From assembly GCA_031553835.1 (NCBI GenBank), contig JAVBKX010000041.1:1-64000 (forward strand): 64,000 nt of DNA, given 5' to 3'. Under the pieces are notes generated by a model. It made no database searches. It saw only the letters and a list, made by a program, of their open reading frames with translations, and was not told the DNA's origin. A program made the translations under genes and the position numbers. Within the stretch, counting starts at the first letter, position 1. The number at the start of each line of letters is the position of its first letter. This stretch comes from JAVBKX01 sp031553835. Its GTDB lineage: Bacteria; Bacteroidota; Bacteroidia; Bacteroidales; Azobacteroidaceae. This document shows positions 45,347 to 53,910 of the stretch, in pieces.

Positions 45347-47131
45347 ATGATGGCTCGGGAAATAAAAATAAGTTTGGTTTACCGCGATATGTGGCAATCA
45401 TCCGGTAAATATCAACCCAGGGTTGACCAACTAAAACAAATTGCTCCTGTAATTATTGATATGAACTGCTTTGCCCGTGTGGAAACCAATGGCGGAGCAT
45501 TTGAACAAGTCAATCTTCTTTATGGAGAAAATCCAAACACCGCTGTCAGGGAATTTACTGCCCCATTCAATAAAGCCGGAATCCAAACCCACATGCTCGA
45601 CCGGGGATTGAACGGACTTCGTATGAATCCCGTGCCTTCAGATGTCCGCAGATTAATGTATAAGGTAAAAAAAGCCCAGGGAGTAGATATTACTCGGATT
45701 TTCTGCGGATTGAATGATCCCCGGAATATTATACCCTCCATCCAATATGCCAAAGAAGGCGGAATGGTTCCACAAGCAGCTTTATGTATCACTTATTCTC
45801 CAATACATACTGTTGAGTATTATACCAATTTAGCGGAACAACTCATCGAAGCCGGAGCCGAAGAAATTTGCCTGAAAGATATGGCTGGTATCGGGCGACC
45901 CTATAGTATCGGCCAAATTATCAAAAATATAAAAAAACGCCATCCACATATTACTATACAATACCACGGGCATACAGGTCCGGGATTTTCTGTTGCTTCC
46001 ATGATGGAAGCCGCTCAAAATGGGGTGGACATTCTGGATGTAGCGATGGAACCGCTTTCCTGGGGAATGGTGCATCCCGATGTAATTACTATTCAAGCCA
46101 TGTTGAAAGATGCCGGATTTTTAGTCCCGGAAATTAACATGGAAGCGTATATGGAAGCTCGTCATCTAAATCAAAGTTTCATGGATGATTTTTTGGGTTT
46201 CTTTATTGATCCGGGTAATAAAATTATGACGTCGTTATTAGTAGGTTGCGGATTACCGGGAGGAATGATGGGCTCGATGATGGCCGACCTGAAAGGAATG
46301 CATAGCGCAATCAATCTTGCTCTTCGACAAAAAGGGAAAAAAGAAGTGAGCCTGAATAACTTGTTAGTACAACTCTTTAAAGAAGTGGAGCGTATATGGC
46401 CGATGCTGGGCTATCCTCCTCTGGTGACGCCTTTTAGTCAATATGTGAAAAATATTGCATTAATGAATATTTTTGCAGATGCTAAAAATGAACCCTTATT
46501 TTCCATGATCGATAAAGACAGTTGGAACATGATCCTGGGGAAAACCGGTAAATTGCCCGGAGCCCTTGATCCGTCTATCATCGAATTAGCTCAAGCAAAT
46601 GGTTACGAATTTTATGAAGGAGACCCGCAAGCCGCTTTCCCCGACGAATTGGAACGTTTCCGCACGGAAATGAAAGAAAATGGCTGGGATGAAGGGCCGG
46701 ATCAGGAAGAACTGTTTGAATTTGCCATGCACGAACGCCAATACCGCGATTTGATATCAGGTGCAGCCAAAAATCGTTTCAACCAGGAATTAGAAACAGC
46801 AAAAGAAAAAGCCGGAGCTCCCATTGTCGTGAAACGTCCGGTAATTGAAATCCCCATGTTCAGCTTTAAGGAAATTACTGCCAATTATCCGAATGCCAAA
46901 CCGATACATGCCCCTTGCCAGGGACAGGTGTTATGGCAATACGACCTGAAAGATCATTCTTCGGAACCTTTTGAAGGATCATCGATTAAAAAGGATAACA
47001 ATTTGTGCTATATCCAAAGTTATTATGGCATTGAGCCTGTCACGGTTGGGTATGGTGGAACTATTGTCGGAACCTACGTCAAGCAAGGAGATTATGTTCA
47101 GAAAGGACCGATCCTGGCATTTATCAACTGA
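45347..47131 (+). CDS. Oxaloacetate decarboxylase alpha-subunit-like carboxyltransferase with degenerate biotinyl domain
   Basis: The protein has 594 residues from ATG 45347 (or ATG 45350); the frame opens at 45308. The carboxyltransferase TIM barrel (about 1-300) has SLVYRDMWQSSGKY, the metal-ligand region EICLKDMAGIG and the QYHGHTGPGFS pair of histidines. The conserved PYC_OADA domain (about 300-470; FSQYVKNIALMN) follows. A lipoyl/biotinyl-like domain lies at about 518-594, but where active proteins have a biotin lysine in a (A/S)MK motif this one reads YIQSYYGIEP, so no lysine is available. The barrel should still decarboxylate oxaloacetate or move carboxyl groups, possibly with a separate biotin carrier. 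Confidence 0.85.
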   Translation: MMAREIKISLVYRDMWQSSGKYQPRVDQLKQIAPVIIDMNCFARVETNGGAFEQVNLLYGENPNTAVREFTAPFNKAGIQTHMLDRGLNGLRMNPVPSDVRRLMYKVKKAQGVDITRIFCGLNDPRNIIPSIQYAKEGGMVPQAALCITYSPIHTVEYYTNLAEQLIEAGAEEICLKDMAGIGRPYSIGQIIKNIKKRHPHITIQYHGHTGPGFSVASMMEAAQNGVDILDVAMEPLSWGMVHPDVITIQAMLKDAGFLVPEINMEAYMEARHLNQSFMDDFLGFFIDPGNKIMTSLLVGCGLPGGMMGSMMADLKGMHSAINLALRQKGKKEVSLNNLLVQLFKEVERIWPMLGYPPLVTPFSQYVKNIALMNIFADAKNEPLFSMIDKDSWNMILGKTGKLPGALDPSIIELAQANGYEFYEGDPQAAFPDELERFRTEMKENGWDEGPDQEELFEFAMHERQYRDLISGAAKNRFNQELETAKEKAGAPIVVKRPVIEIPMFSFKEITANYPNAKPIHAPCQGQVLWQYDLKDHSSEPFEGSSIKKDNNLCYIQSYYGIEPVTVGYGGTIVGTYVKQGDYVQKGPILAFIN

Positions 47132-47266
47132 ATCGGGCGCTATATGAATCACCCGAATAGAACTGCTTCGTTAACACTAAATAACACTATATAGCCTTTC
47201 GGAAACCCACTATTTCCCAAATACTTAGTTCATTTGCATAAGTTTAATTGCTAAACATTATGCATT

Positions 47267-48076
47267 ATGAAAGACATTGATTTAACTTCATCCGCGTGGT
47301 GTGAACTTGTTTTTGAAGGCAGAAACAAAAGTTACGGAGCTTACTCTATCAGGAGAGAGTCTTCCGACCGTCACCTCGCCGCCTTGCTGATTATGATCTC
47401 GTTGGGTGTTGCCGCTGCATTGGGAGTAAATTTCTATAACAAATTGACCATGCAAAACCAAAAGACCGTAGCTATCGACCCATCAGGTCCGATTGTAATG
47501 GTACAGATTGATCCGATCGAAAAACCGGTTGTACAGCCAATCCAAGCTGCAGAGCCTCCTTCTGCTATCCGGAAGACAGTAAGATATACTCTGCCGGTTG
47601 TTAAACCCGATGACCAGGCTACAGGAGAAGAACTTGCTTCTCAAGATGCATTAAACCTGGATAGAAGCGCAGCTATCGGCACGATAACTCATGAAGGAAC
47701 TAATGATGTTACTGCTCCATTTATAGAAGATATAGCACCTATTGTCGAAAAAAAACCGGAAATTATAGATTTTGCCGAACAAATGCCTGAATATCCGGGA
47801 GGTCAAGGCGAATTGATGAAATTTCTAAGCTCCAACATTAAATATCCGGTAATTGCTCAGGAGCAAAATATTCAAGGAACTGTATTGCTGCGGTTTGTAG
47901 TCTCTACCGATGGGAGTGTTTCAGATGTACAAATTGTAAGGTCATTGGATCCAAGTTGTGACAGGGAAGCAGTAAGAGTGGTAAAATCGATGGGCAAATG
48001 GATTCCCGGACGGCAAAACGGGACGGCAGTGAATGTATTTTTCACTTTGCCTATCCGATTCAAATTGGCTAATTAG
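47267..48076 (+). CDS. TonB-family energy transducer
   Basis: The 269-residue protein starts with the Bacteroidota TonB signature (MKDIDLTSSAWCELVFEGRNKSYGAYSIR), here quoted only in part from MKDIDLTSSAWCEL and GRNKSYGAYSIR. One membrane helix follows (about 41-60), then a proline-rich periplasmic spacer (about 75-110; VQIDPIEKPVVQPIQAAEPP), and a TonB C-terminal domain (about 170-268; MPEYPGGQGELMKFL, GTVLLRFVVSTDGSV). It should pass proton-motive energy from ExbBD to outer-membrane receptors such as the SusC of this window. It ends 8 bases inside the convergent response regulator. Confidence 0.92.
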   Translation: MKDIDLTSSAWCELVFEGRNKSYGAYSIRRESSDRHLAALLIMISLGVAAALGVNFYNKLTMQNQKTVAIDPSGPIVMVQIDPIEKPVVQPIQAAEPPSAIRKTVRYTLPVVKPDDQATGEELASQDALNLDRSAAIGTITHEGTNDVTAPFIEDIAPIVEKKPEIIDFAEQMPEYPGGQGELMKFLSSNIKYPVIAQEQNIQGTVLLRFVVSTDGSVSDVQIVRSLDPSCDREAVRVVKSMGKWIPGRQNGTAVNVFFTLPIRFKLAN

Positions 48077-48749
48077 GTAACAATAATTTATATCCGACGC
48101 CACGGATATTTACAATACGAATCCGTTCATCTTTTGCCAGTTTCTTTTTAAGTTTTACAATAAACACATGGAGGCTACGGGTGTTGAAGTAATCGTCATC
48201 GCCCCATAATTCGAGAAGCACGGCTTTATTATCCATTACCTGATTACTATTTTTACATAAGTGTTCCAAAATAGCAGCTTCCCGATGCGAGAGGGTCTCG
48301 GTTTCTTTCCCATAACGAAGGGTTTGTTGAACTGCATCGAAATAATATTGTCCAATGGAATAGATTTTCTGTTCTTCTTTCGGGCGTACATCGCGGTTCA
48401 ACAAACCCTTAATGCGTACTATCAACTCATCCATTCCAAATGGTTTTTTGAGATAATCATTTCCTCCGGTTTCAAATCCCTGAACGACATCTTCCGTCTT
48501 GGATTTAGCGCTTAGAAATAATATTGGGGTATGACGATCATTCTGCCGAATCATTTCTGTCATGCTCAATCCGTCTAATTGAGGCATCATAATATCGGCC
48601 ACTACAATATCCGGTTTGAAACCATAAAAGGCTTTTAAACCGAGATTACCGTTTGCCGCCCAACTGACTTCAAATCCTTGTTTTTCCAAAACATCCTTAA
48701 TGATGGAAGCTAAGGTAGCTTCATCCTCGACTAAAAGCACTTTATTCAT
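48069..48749 (-). CDS. OmpR-family response regulator
   Basis: The 226-residue protein has a receiver domain (about 1-115; VEDEATLASII, phospho-acceptor Asp52 in VVADIMMPQLDG, and the switch Lys in YLKKPFG) and a winged-helix DNA-binding domain (about 130-224; LSHREAAILEHLCKNSN, TRSLHVFIVKLKKKL, RGVGYKLL). Its kinase is encoded 118 bases upstream on the same strand. Its 3' end overlaps tonB by 8 bases in convergent orientation, so the two transcripts are antisense at their ends. Target genes are not evident. Confidence 0.93.
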   Translation of the reverse strand: MNKVLLVEDEATLASIIKDVLEKQGFEVSWAANGNLGLKAFYGFKPDIVVADIMMPQLDGLSMTEMIRQNDRHTPILFLSAKSKTEDVVQGFETGGNDYLKKPFGMDELIVRIKGLLNRDVRPKEEQKIYSIGQYYFDAVQQTLRYGKETETLSHREAAILEHLCKNSNQVMDNKAVLLELWGDDDYFNTRSLHVFIVKLKKKLAKDERIRIVNIRGVGYKLLLPN

Positions 48750-48866
48750 CCTTTTCTTCCGTCTTATTCACTAATTTAAAATATTCTCCAATAAAATACC
48801 TGTTCTATACATTTTTCTCCCGAAAAAACATAATATTTTTACAATTTTCTCTCCATTCGCCATTAA

Positions 48867-50297
48867 CTAAGGTTGATCTGCTATTTTCAATTTAAAAACC
48901 GTACCCTCTCCTTCCCTGCTCTCCACTTCAATCTTACCGCCATGTTTTTCAATGATCGTTTTTACATAATACAATCCTAATCCGTATCCTTTCACATTAT
49001 GTAAATTGCCGGTAGAAACCCGATAAAATTTATCAAATAGTCGGGGTATAGCAGACGAAGGTATCCCCAAACCATTGTCCTGAACAGCAATAATCACCTG
49101 GCCTTTTTCGGATTTTGCATTTAAATGGATATGCACACTTTCACCGGAATATTTGATAGAATTTTCAATGAGATTCGAAATCACATTTTGAAAATGTACT
49201 TTGTCAGCCTGAATGGTCAGATCTTGTGGATTTAGTTCAATATCTATCTTAATCTCTTTGGGAGCATTCAATAGATATTGTGCTTTCAGGTGTTCAAATA
49301 AATCAGATAAACGAATTGTTTCCCGGTTTAATTTCAGGTTTTTTCGTTCTTCAACCGACATGGTAAGAATTTGCTCCACTAAACCATTGAGATGAGTCAG
49401 TTGTTCGCGGGCCGCATTCAGGTATTCTTCCCGTTTTGCCGGATCATCCATCATTCCATAATGCTGCAATGCATCGGTGACGGCATATACAATCGAAATA
49501 GGAGTTTTCAGTTCATGCGTCATGTTATTGACAAAATCACTCTTGATTTCATCCATGCTTTTTTGTTTACGGATAATGTGATAAAGATATAAAAACGATA
49601 AAATCAGTAAGACAATGAGAAACAAAGAGGCGATAAGTATCCCCGACATTTGTTTCAACAAAAAGAGATTGGGAGCCTCAACATGCAATACATAGGCTTG
49701 TTTTTTCTCCAAATCATAAGGGAAAATATAACTTTGGAAAGAATGTCCCTGAAACCGGGTCGTATCTTCAGGTAAAAAATCCAGTATCCTGTGATTTTCC
49801 AGATTCACCCTTGTTACATAATAAGGAAAATGCAGATTCCGGCGATTGAGTTCTTCACTCAACAAACTATCATAAATGGCAAAGTTAACCGGCTTAAAAT
49901 GTCCGACTCCCTGATGCAATCCTTTTTGGAAATATTTTAACATAGCATCAACATCTTCCCAAATTTCGACAGGAAACTCTGCATTCGATTTTAATTGCGT
50001 AATCCCTGACGTATCAGAAATTTGAGTATCTACCGGATTCGTTTTATGTAATGTGTCTCTTCCCGGAATACCGACATCTGTCTCAATGGTACTCAAAATG
50101 GAGGTATCCATCCGAATCGCTTCAATTCGTGTATATATTTCCCTGTAATCGGCATTACGCATTGCCTCCTGAATATCCACTTCCATTTTGTTGTATTGTT
50201 CCTTATAAAAGTTAGTCAACCAATACACCTGGTATCCAAAAACGAAAACCAAAGAAATGGCAATCAATAATATGAGGGATTTGAAACTTAAGCGCAT
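48867..50297 (-). CDS. Membrane sensor histidine kinase
   Basis: The 476-residue protein has two membrane helices (about 7-25 and 218-240) enclosing a periplasmic sensor domain of about 190 residues with no family I recognise. HisKA follows with His261 in NNMTHELKTPISI, then HATPase_c with NLIENSIKYS, DNGLGIP and GYGLGLYYVK. It should phosphorylate the OmpR-type regulator next to it on Asp52. No HAMP domain is visible between the second helix and HisKA, which is common in Bacteroidota kinases of this type. Confidence 0.92.
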   Translation of the reverse strand: MRLSFKSLILLIAISLVFVFGYQVYWLTNFYKEQYNKMEVDIQEAMRNADYREIYTRIEAIRMDTSILSTIETDVGIPGRDTLHKTNPVDTQISDTSGITQLKSNAEFPVEIWEDVDAMLKYFQKGLHQGVGHFKPVNFAIYDSLLSEELNRRNLHFPYYVTRVNLENHRILDFLPEDTTRFQGHSFQSYIFPYDLEKKQAYVLHVEAPNLFLLKQMSGILIASLFLIVLLILSFLYLYHIIRKQKSMDEIKSDFVNNMTHELKTPISIVYAVTDALQHYGMMDDPAKREEYLNAAREQLTHLNGLVEQILTMSVEERKNLKLNRETIRLSDLFEHLKAQYLLNAPKEIKIDIELNPQDLTIQADKVHFQNVISNLIENSIKYSGESVHIHLNAKSEKGQVIIAVQDNGLGIPSSAIPRLFDKFYRVSTGNLHNVKGYGLGLYYVKTIIEKHGGKIEVESREGEGTVFKLKIADQP

Positions 50298-50326
50298 TTT
50301 CTCAGGAGTATTTTTTAGCTATTCTG

Positions 50327-51589
50327 TCATTCCGATAATGATTGTTTAGAAGTATCAGATTTTATAATACCTAATCCTTCTTCTATTTGATTGATGCTAA
50401 ATTGACCAAATTCTTCTTTCCCGATTTTTCGAATGTTATTGCTTTCTATTGAACGGACTGTAAGCGTACCCGGAATTTCTTGAATATTATCATTCTGGAC
50501 ATTTTCCTCATGCAGCTCATTCTGAATCACATTAACTGCCCAACCAATTTCAGGTTTGAGACTATACGTCTTTTCATCTTGTGTAAGCCCAAAAAATCCT
50601 GCCCAAAATTCCATTTTATATTCAATGGGATGTTTAGCATCTATAGCATTGACAAAAATAAAGGGCACTTTTACTATTTCGGGAGGTAAATCGCCGATAC
50701 TGTTAATTTTTTTCAAATCAGATCTTGTCTTATTGGTCAAATAAGGATAAAATTTAAGCAACCAGCCATCGATATCATTTTTTGATCCATAAATTCCCTC
50801 ACTATGAAACCTAACCATATTCATCCAAAATTGCCGTTTAAATTTTCCTGACTTTGTATTGATAATTTCCTGAATAATAGGTTTCAATTCGGAAGTCCAC
50901 CATTCCAAATCAAATTGTGACAAATAGTCTAACCGTTCCAAAATCTTTTTCCAATCATCCAAACTGCCTTCAATGGTAACTTCAGGGATACCACACCCAA
51001 TCATTACTACTTTATACTTGAAATATTTTTTCATGGACTCCATCACTGTGATTTGGCTTGCAATCAAAGAAGCAGGAGTTGTAGTGGTGAAATCGGCCGA
51101 CAATGCGAATGTTAGTTCCGGACCAACATGCTCCTGTATTTTGTCCACAAATTCAGGAAATATACTTTCCCAGGGGAACGCTTTTATTCCTTTTTCCGGA
51201 TCAACTGTTCTTATGACAGTGAGTTCTTGTTGACCTTGAAAATTCACAAATTTACTACGAAGTTCTTCTGCGTTATTGTTAACATGTTGTGCAAATCCCT
51301 GTGAAATAAGTAACCAAATGATATCCGGACTGATAGTAACCGGCCGATGCTCCTGATATGCTTGTAAAAAGCCTGAAATAACAGGGCGTTCGTCTTTCTC
51401 AACTAATGGTTTTGTAACAGATAGAGCGAGGAAATTCTTTTCTATTCTATCGAATAACTGATCCGGAGAGGCAGCGGGTAACAAACCTAATGGCGCTGTT
51501 AAGTCTTCAATTTTATAAGTCTCTTTTTGTCCGAAAGAACAAAAGAAAATACTACAAAATATACACAGCACCGAAAATCTAACTTTCAT
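50327..51589 (-). CDS. DUF4419-domain secreted protein
   Basis: The 420-residue protein has a signal peptide (about 1-20; SVLCIFCSIFFCSFGQ). The body matches what I recall of DUF4419: FLQAYQEHRPVTISPDIIWLL, read here as AYQEHRPVTISPDIIWLLI, then GFAQHVNNNAEELRSKFV, FALSADFTTTT, VTIEGSLDDWKKI and FWMNMVRFHSEGIYG. DUF4419 occurs in bacteria and fungi, and its function is unknown. The conserved histidines and aspartates could be catalytic, but I would not assign an activity. It lies 29 bases upstream of the kinase start, so it may head the kinase/regulator operon. Confidence 0.75.
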   Translation of the reverse strand: MKVRFSVLCIFCSIFFCSFGQKETYKIEDLTAPLGLLPAASPDQLFDRIEKNFLALSVTKPLVEKDERPVISGFLQAYQEHRPVTISPDIIWLLISQGFAQHVNNNAEELRSKFVNFQGQQELTVIRTVDPEKGIKAFPWESIFPEFVDKIQEHVGPELTFALSADFTTTTPASLIASQITVMESMKKYFKYKVVMIGCGIPEVTIEGSLDDWKKILERLDYLSQFDLEWWTSELKPIIQEIINTKSGKFKRQFWMNMVRFHSEGIYGSKNDIDGWLLKFYPYLTNKTRSDLKKINSIGDLPPEIVKVPFIFVNAIDAKHPIEYKMEFWAGFFGLTQDEKTYSLKPEIGWAVNVIQNELHEENVQNDNIQEIPGTLTVRSIESNNIRKIGKEEFGQFSINQIEEGLGIIKSDTSKQSLSE

Positions 51590-51676
51590 GGCATTGGATT
51601 ATTGGAATGAGAAACAAATGTAAACAAAAAATCAATTGATGCATAAACAACTCGCAAAATAAATTCACACAAAAAC

Positions 51677-51835
51677 ATTATTCGCGGAATATGTATTTTT
51701 TGAATACATTCCGCGAGCAATAATTAAGTATTACTCGCGGAATGTATTCAAAGATTGTGTTTTCAGCGAATATTATTTGCAAATTACTCGCGGAATTCGT
51801 TTTTTTTATATATTTGCAGCGAGAAATAACTTTTT
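51677..51835. repeat. Three imperfect 53-bp tandem units with a CTCGCGGAAT motif
   Basis: ATTATTCGCGGAAT (51677), ATTACTCGCGGAAT (51730) and ATTACTCGCGGAAT (51783) start at an exact 53-base period. A fourth copy lies inverted at 51708-51721 inside the first unit. Each unit also has a weaker second box ending about 45 bases in (CCGCGAGCAATAA, CAGCGAATATTA, CAGCGAGAAATAA). The inverted copy and the second unit form a near-perfect 21-bp hairpin (51701-51721 with 51730-51750). The third unit carries the promoter of the AAA ATPase gene. Confidence 0.7.
51809..51816 (+). promoter_or_regulatory. -7 element TATATTTG for the AAA ATPase gene
   Basis: TATATTTG fits TAnnTTTG and lies 25 bases before ATG 51842, inside the third 53-bp unit. 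The CTCGCGGAAT box covers the -33 region where no TTTG is seen, so that box may bind an activator or a repressor. Confidence 0.55.
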
Positions 51836-51841
51836 TCAAAA

Positions 51842-53260
51842 ATGAAAATCATAGGAAGATATGCAGAGCAACATGCTCTAAATGAATATACAGCATCCGA
51901 TTTGCCAGAATTTGTAGCGGTGTATGGTCGAAGAAGAGTTGGAAAAACGTTCTTGATAAGAGAAACTTTCAAAAATCATTTAACTTTCTATCTGACCGGC
52001 TTAGCGAATGAAGAAACTCCAATGCAATTGAAAAATTTCAATGCTACTATACAAAAATACGGAAATATACCCTATCCGGCAGTAGATACTTGGTTTGATG
52101 CTTTTGAACAGTTAAGGCATTTGATAGAAAACAACTCGAAAAAAGGCAAAAAAGTGATTTTTTTGGATGAGCTTCCCTGGATGGATACACACCGGTCGGG
52201 CTTTGTTACTGCTTTAGAACATTTTTGGAATGGCTGGGCATCGTCGCGGCCCGATATATTGTTGATTGTTTGCGGGTCATCTACGTCATGGATGATTAAC
52301 AAAATTATTAAAAATCACGGAGGATTGCATAACCGAATTACACGTCAAATGCTGATAGAACCTTTCACGCTGCAAGAATGCGAAGAATTTTATCATGATA
52401 AACACATTGTAATGAGCCGGTATCAAATGGTGGAAAGTTATATGATATTAGGTGGAATTCCCTACTACCTGAGTTTGATGGAAAAAAATCTTAGCTTAAC
52501 TCAAAATATTGATTCATTATGTTTTGCAAAAGCAGGAAGATTAAAAAACGAATTTTCAAATCTTTATGCGTCTCTGTTTAAACATGCAGAAAATCATATA
52601 AAAATTGTGGAGGCATTAAGCAAAAAAAATAAAGGTATGACCCGCGAAGAAATCATCAACGCTACAAAATTTGCAGATGGCGGCGGATTGTCAAAAACGT
52701 TGGAAGAACTGGAACAATGTGGATTCATTCGCAGTTATCATACTTTTGGGAAAAAAAGCAAAAATCGAGTGTATCAACTCATTGATTTTTATTCTTTATT
52801 TTATCTGAATTTTATCCGGAACAATAATTATGGAGAACATGTATGGACTAACCTCATCGACAATGCCAAACATCGCACGTGGTGCGGATATGCTTTTGAA
52901 CAAGTGTGCCTTACCCACCTCAAACAAATCAAAAATAAACTGGGAATATCGGGAGTACTGACTCAGACAGCATCCTGGAGAAGTCAAAAATCTGATCCGG
53001 GAGCACAAATCGATTTGTTAATCGACCGCAATGATCAAGTTATAAATCTTTGTGAGATGAAATATGCTAACGCCGAATTTATAATCGACAAAAAATATGA
53101 CCTCAATTTACGCAATAAAAAAGATGCATTTATCCGGGAAAGTAAAACGCGCAAAGCTGTGCATATTACCCTGATAACTACTTATGGCATCAAATTAAAC
53201 GAATATGCAGGACTGGTACAATCGGAAGTAAAAATGGATGATCTATTCACTAAAGCCTGA
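51842..53260 (+). CDS. AAA-family ATPase with DUF234-like C-terminal nuclease-type domain
   Basis: The 472-residue protein has an N-terminal P-loop ATPase of the archaeal-ATPase/COG1672 type: Walker A GRRRVGKTFLIRE (about 27-39), Walker B KVIFLDELPWMD, and a sensor-like IVCGSSTSWM. A winged-helix segment follows (about 255-310; GMTREEIINATKFADGGGLS). The DUF234-like C-terminal domain (about 315-470) has a PD-(D/E)XK-like pattern: DPGAQIDLLIDR followed by NLCEMKYAN. Such proteins are abundant and mobile in Bacteroidota and archaea; their role is unknown, with defence or toxin-like roles proposed. The repeat-bearing upstream region is unusual. It converges on the export operon. Confidence 0.85.
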   Translation: MKIIGRYAEQHALNEYTASDLPEFVAVYGRRRVGKTFLIRETFKNHLTFYLTGLANEETPMQLKNFNATIQKYGNIPYPAVDTWFDAFEQLRHLIENNSKKGKKVIFLDELPWMDTHRSGFVTALEHFWNGWASSRPDILLIVCGSSTSWMINKIIKNHGGLHNRITRQMLIEPFTLQECEEFYHDKHIVMSRYQMVESYMILGGIPYYLSLMEKNLSLTQNIDSLCFAKAGRLKNEFSNLYASLFKHAENHIKIVEALSKKNKGMTREEIINATKFADGGGLSKTLEELEQCGFIRSYHTFGKKSKNRVYQLIDFYSLFYLNFIRNNNYGEHVWTNLIDNAKHRTWCGYAFEQVCLTHLKQIKNKLGISGVLTQTASWRSQKSDPGAQIDLLIDRNDQVINLCEMKYANAEFIIDKKYDLNLRNKKDAFIRESKTRKAVHITLITTYGIKLNEYAGLVQSEVKMDDLFTKA

Positions 53261-53265
53261 TGGCA

Positions 53266-53910
53266 TCAACCCAATACGATCACAATAATCAAGGCCAACA
53301 ATTGTATTCCGGCTACAAACCAAAACAACATGGCTGACGGCTCGGATGAAAAATTCAGTAAATTCCTCACTCTTTCAATCAATATGGAAGTGAATACATT
53401 TTCTGGTTGCTGAAAATCTGTGTTGTTGATTTTCAATTTATTAAAACCATAATTCAACACGATCCGTTGTATTTTATTGACTGATTTATCTTTGCGCAAT
53501 ACATCAAGCAATTGGGCCTTCACTGCTGCTGCGGTGGTGACATTGCGAAACCAATTGGGTTGCAAATTGGATAATTTCGAGACATACGAATCTACTTTCG
53601 GAATTACAAAATCGACTAATTTATTGCGCCAAACCTGATACAACAATGTTTTCAATGCATATTGATTGGCCAAGGCGACGTAAACGATCGGGAAAATAAA
53701 AGACGAAACAAAAAGAATACTGACTAAAGGCCTGTCGGAAAACGCATTCAATTTAGATATTCCGGCATCATCCGATCCGCTTTTCAGAAGCATTATGCTC
53801 GAAATGATCAAACAAACAAGGGAAAATAAGATGCCTGTTCCTCCTGTTTTTATCCAATTGGTTAACGCTTTGAATCCAATTTTTCTATAACCTGCTAATT
53901 TTTCTTTCAT
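53266..53910 (-). CDS. Membrane protein of unknown function at the end of the export operon
   Basis: This 214-residue protein has three predicted helices (about 26-44, 65-82 and 194-213) and a basic, soluble middle part (about 90-190) with coiled stretches. I recognise no family. Its ATG overlaps the stop of the TolC gene by 4 bases, so it is translationally coupled and likely belongs to the exporter. A role in assembly or regulation of the exporter is a guess based only on position. Confidence 0.6.
   Translation of the reverse strand: MKEKLAGYRKIGFKALTNWIKTGGTGILFSLVCLIISSIMLLKSGSDDAGISKLNAFSDRPLVSILFVSSFIFPIVYVALANQYALKTLLYQVWRNKLVDFVIPKVDSYVSKLSNLQPNWFRNVTTAAAVKAQLLDVLRKDKSVNKIQRIVLNYGFNKLKINNTDFQQPENVFTSILIERVRNLLNFSSEPSAMLFWFVAGIQLLALIIVIVLG

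Noticed and set aside
51677..51835. CRISPR-like array before the AAA ATPase
   Set aside because: Only three direct copies of a 14-base core are present, the intervening sequence is itself weakly repeated rather than unique, and no cas genes are nearby.
51590..51841. Invertible promoter or phase-variable switch
   Set aside because: Inverted copies of the motif exist, but no recombinase is nearby and the arms enclose only 8 bases, not a promoter.
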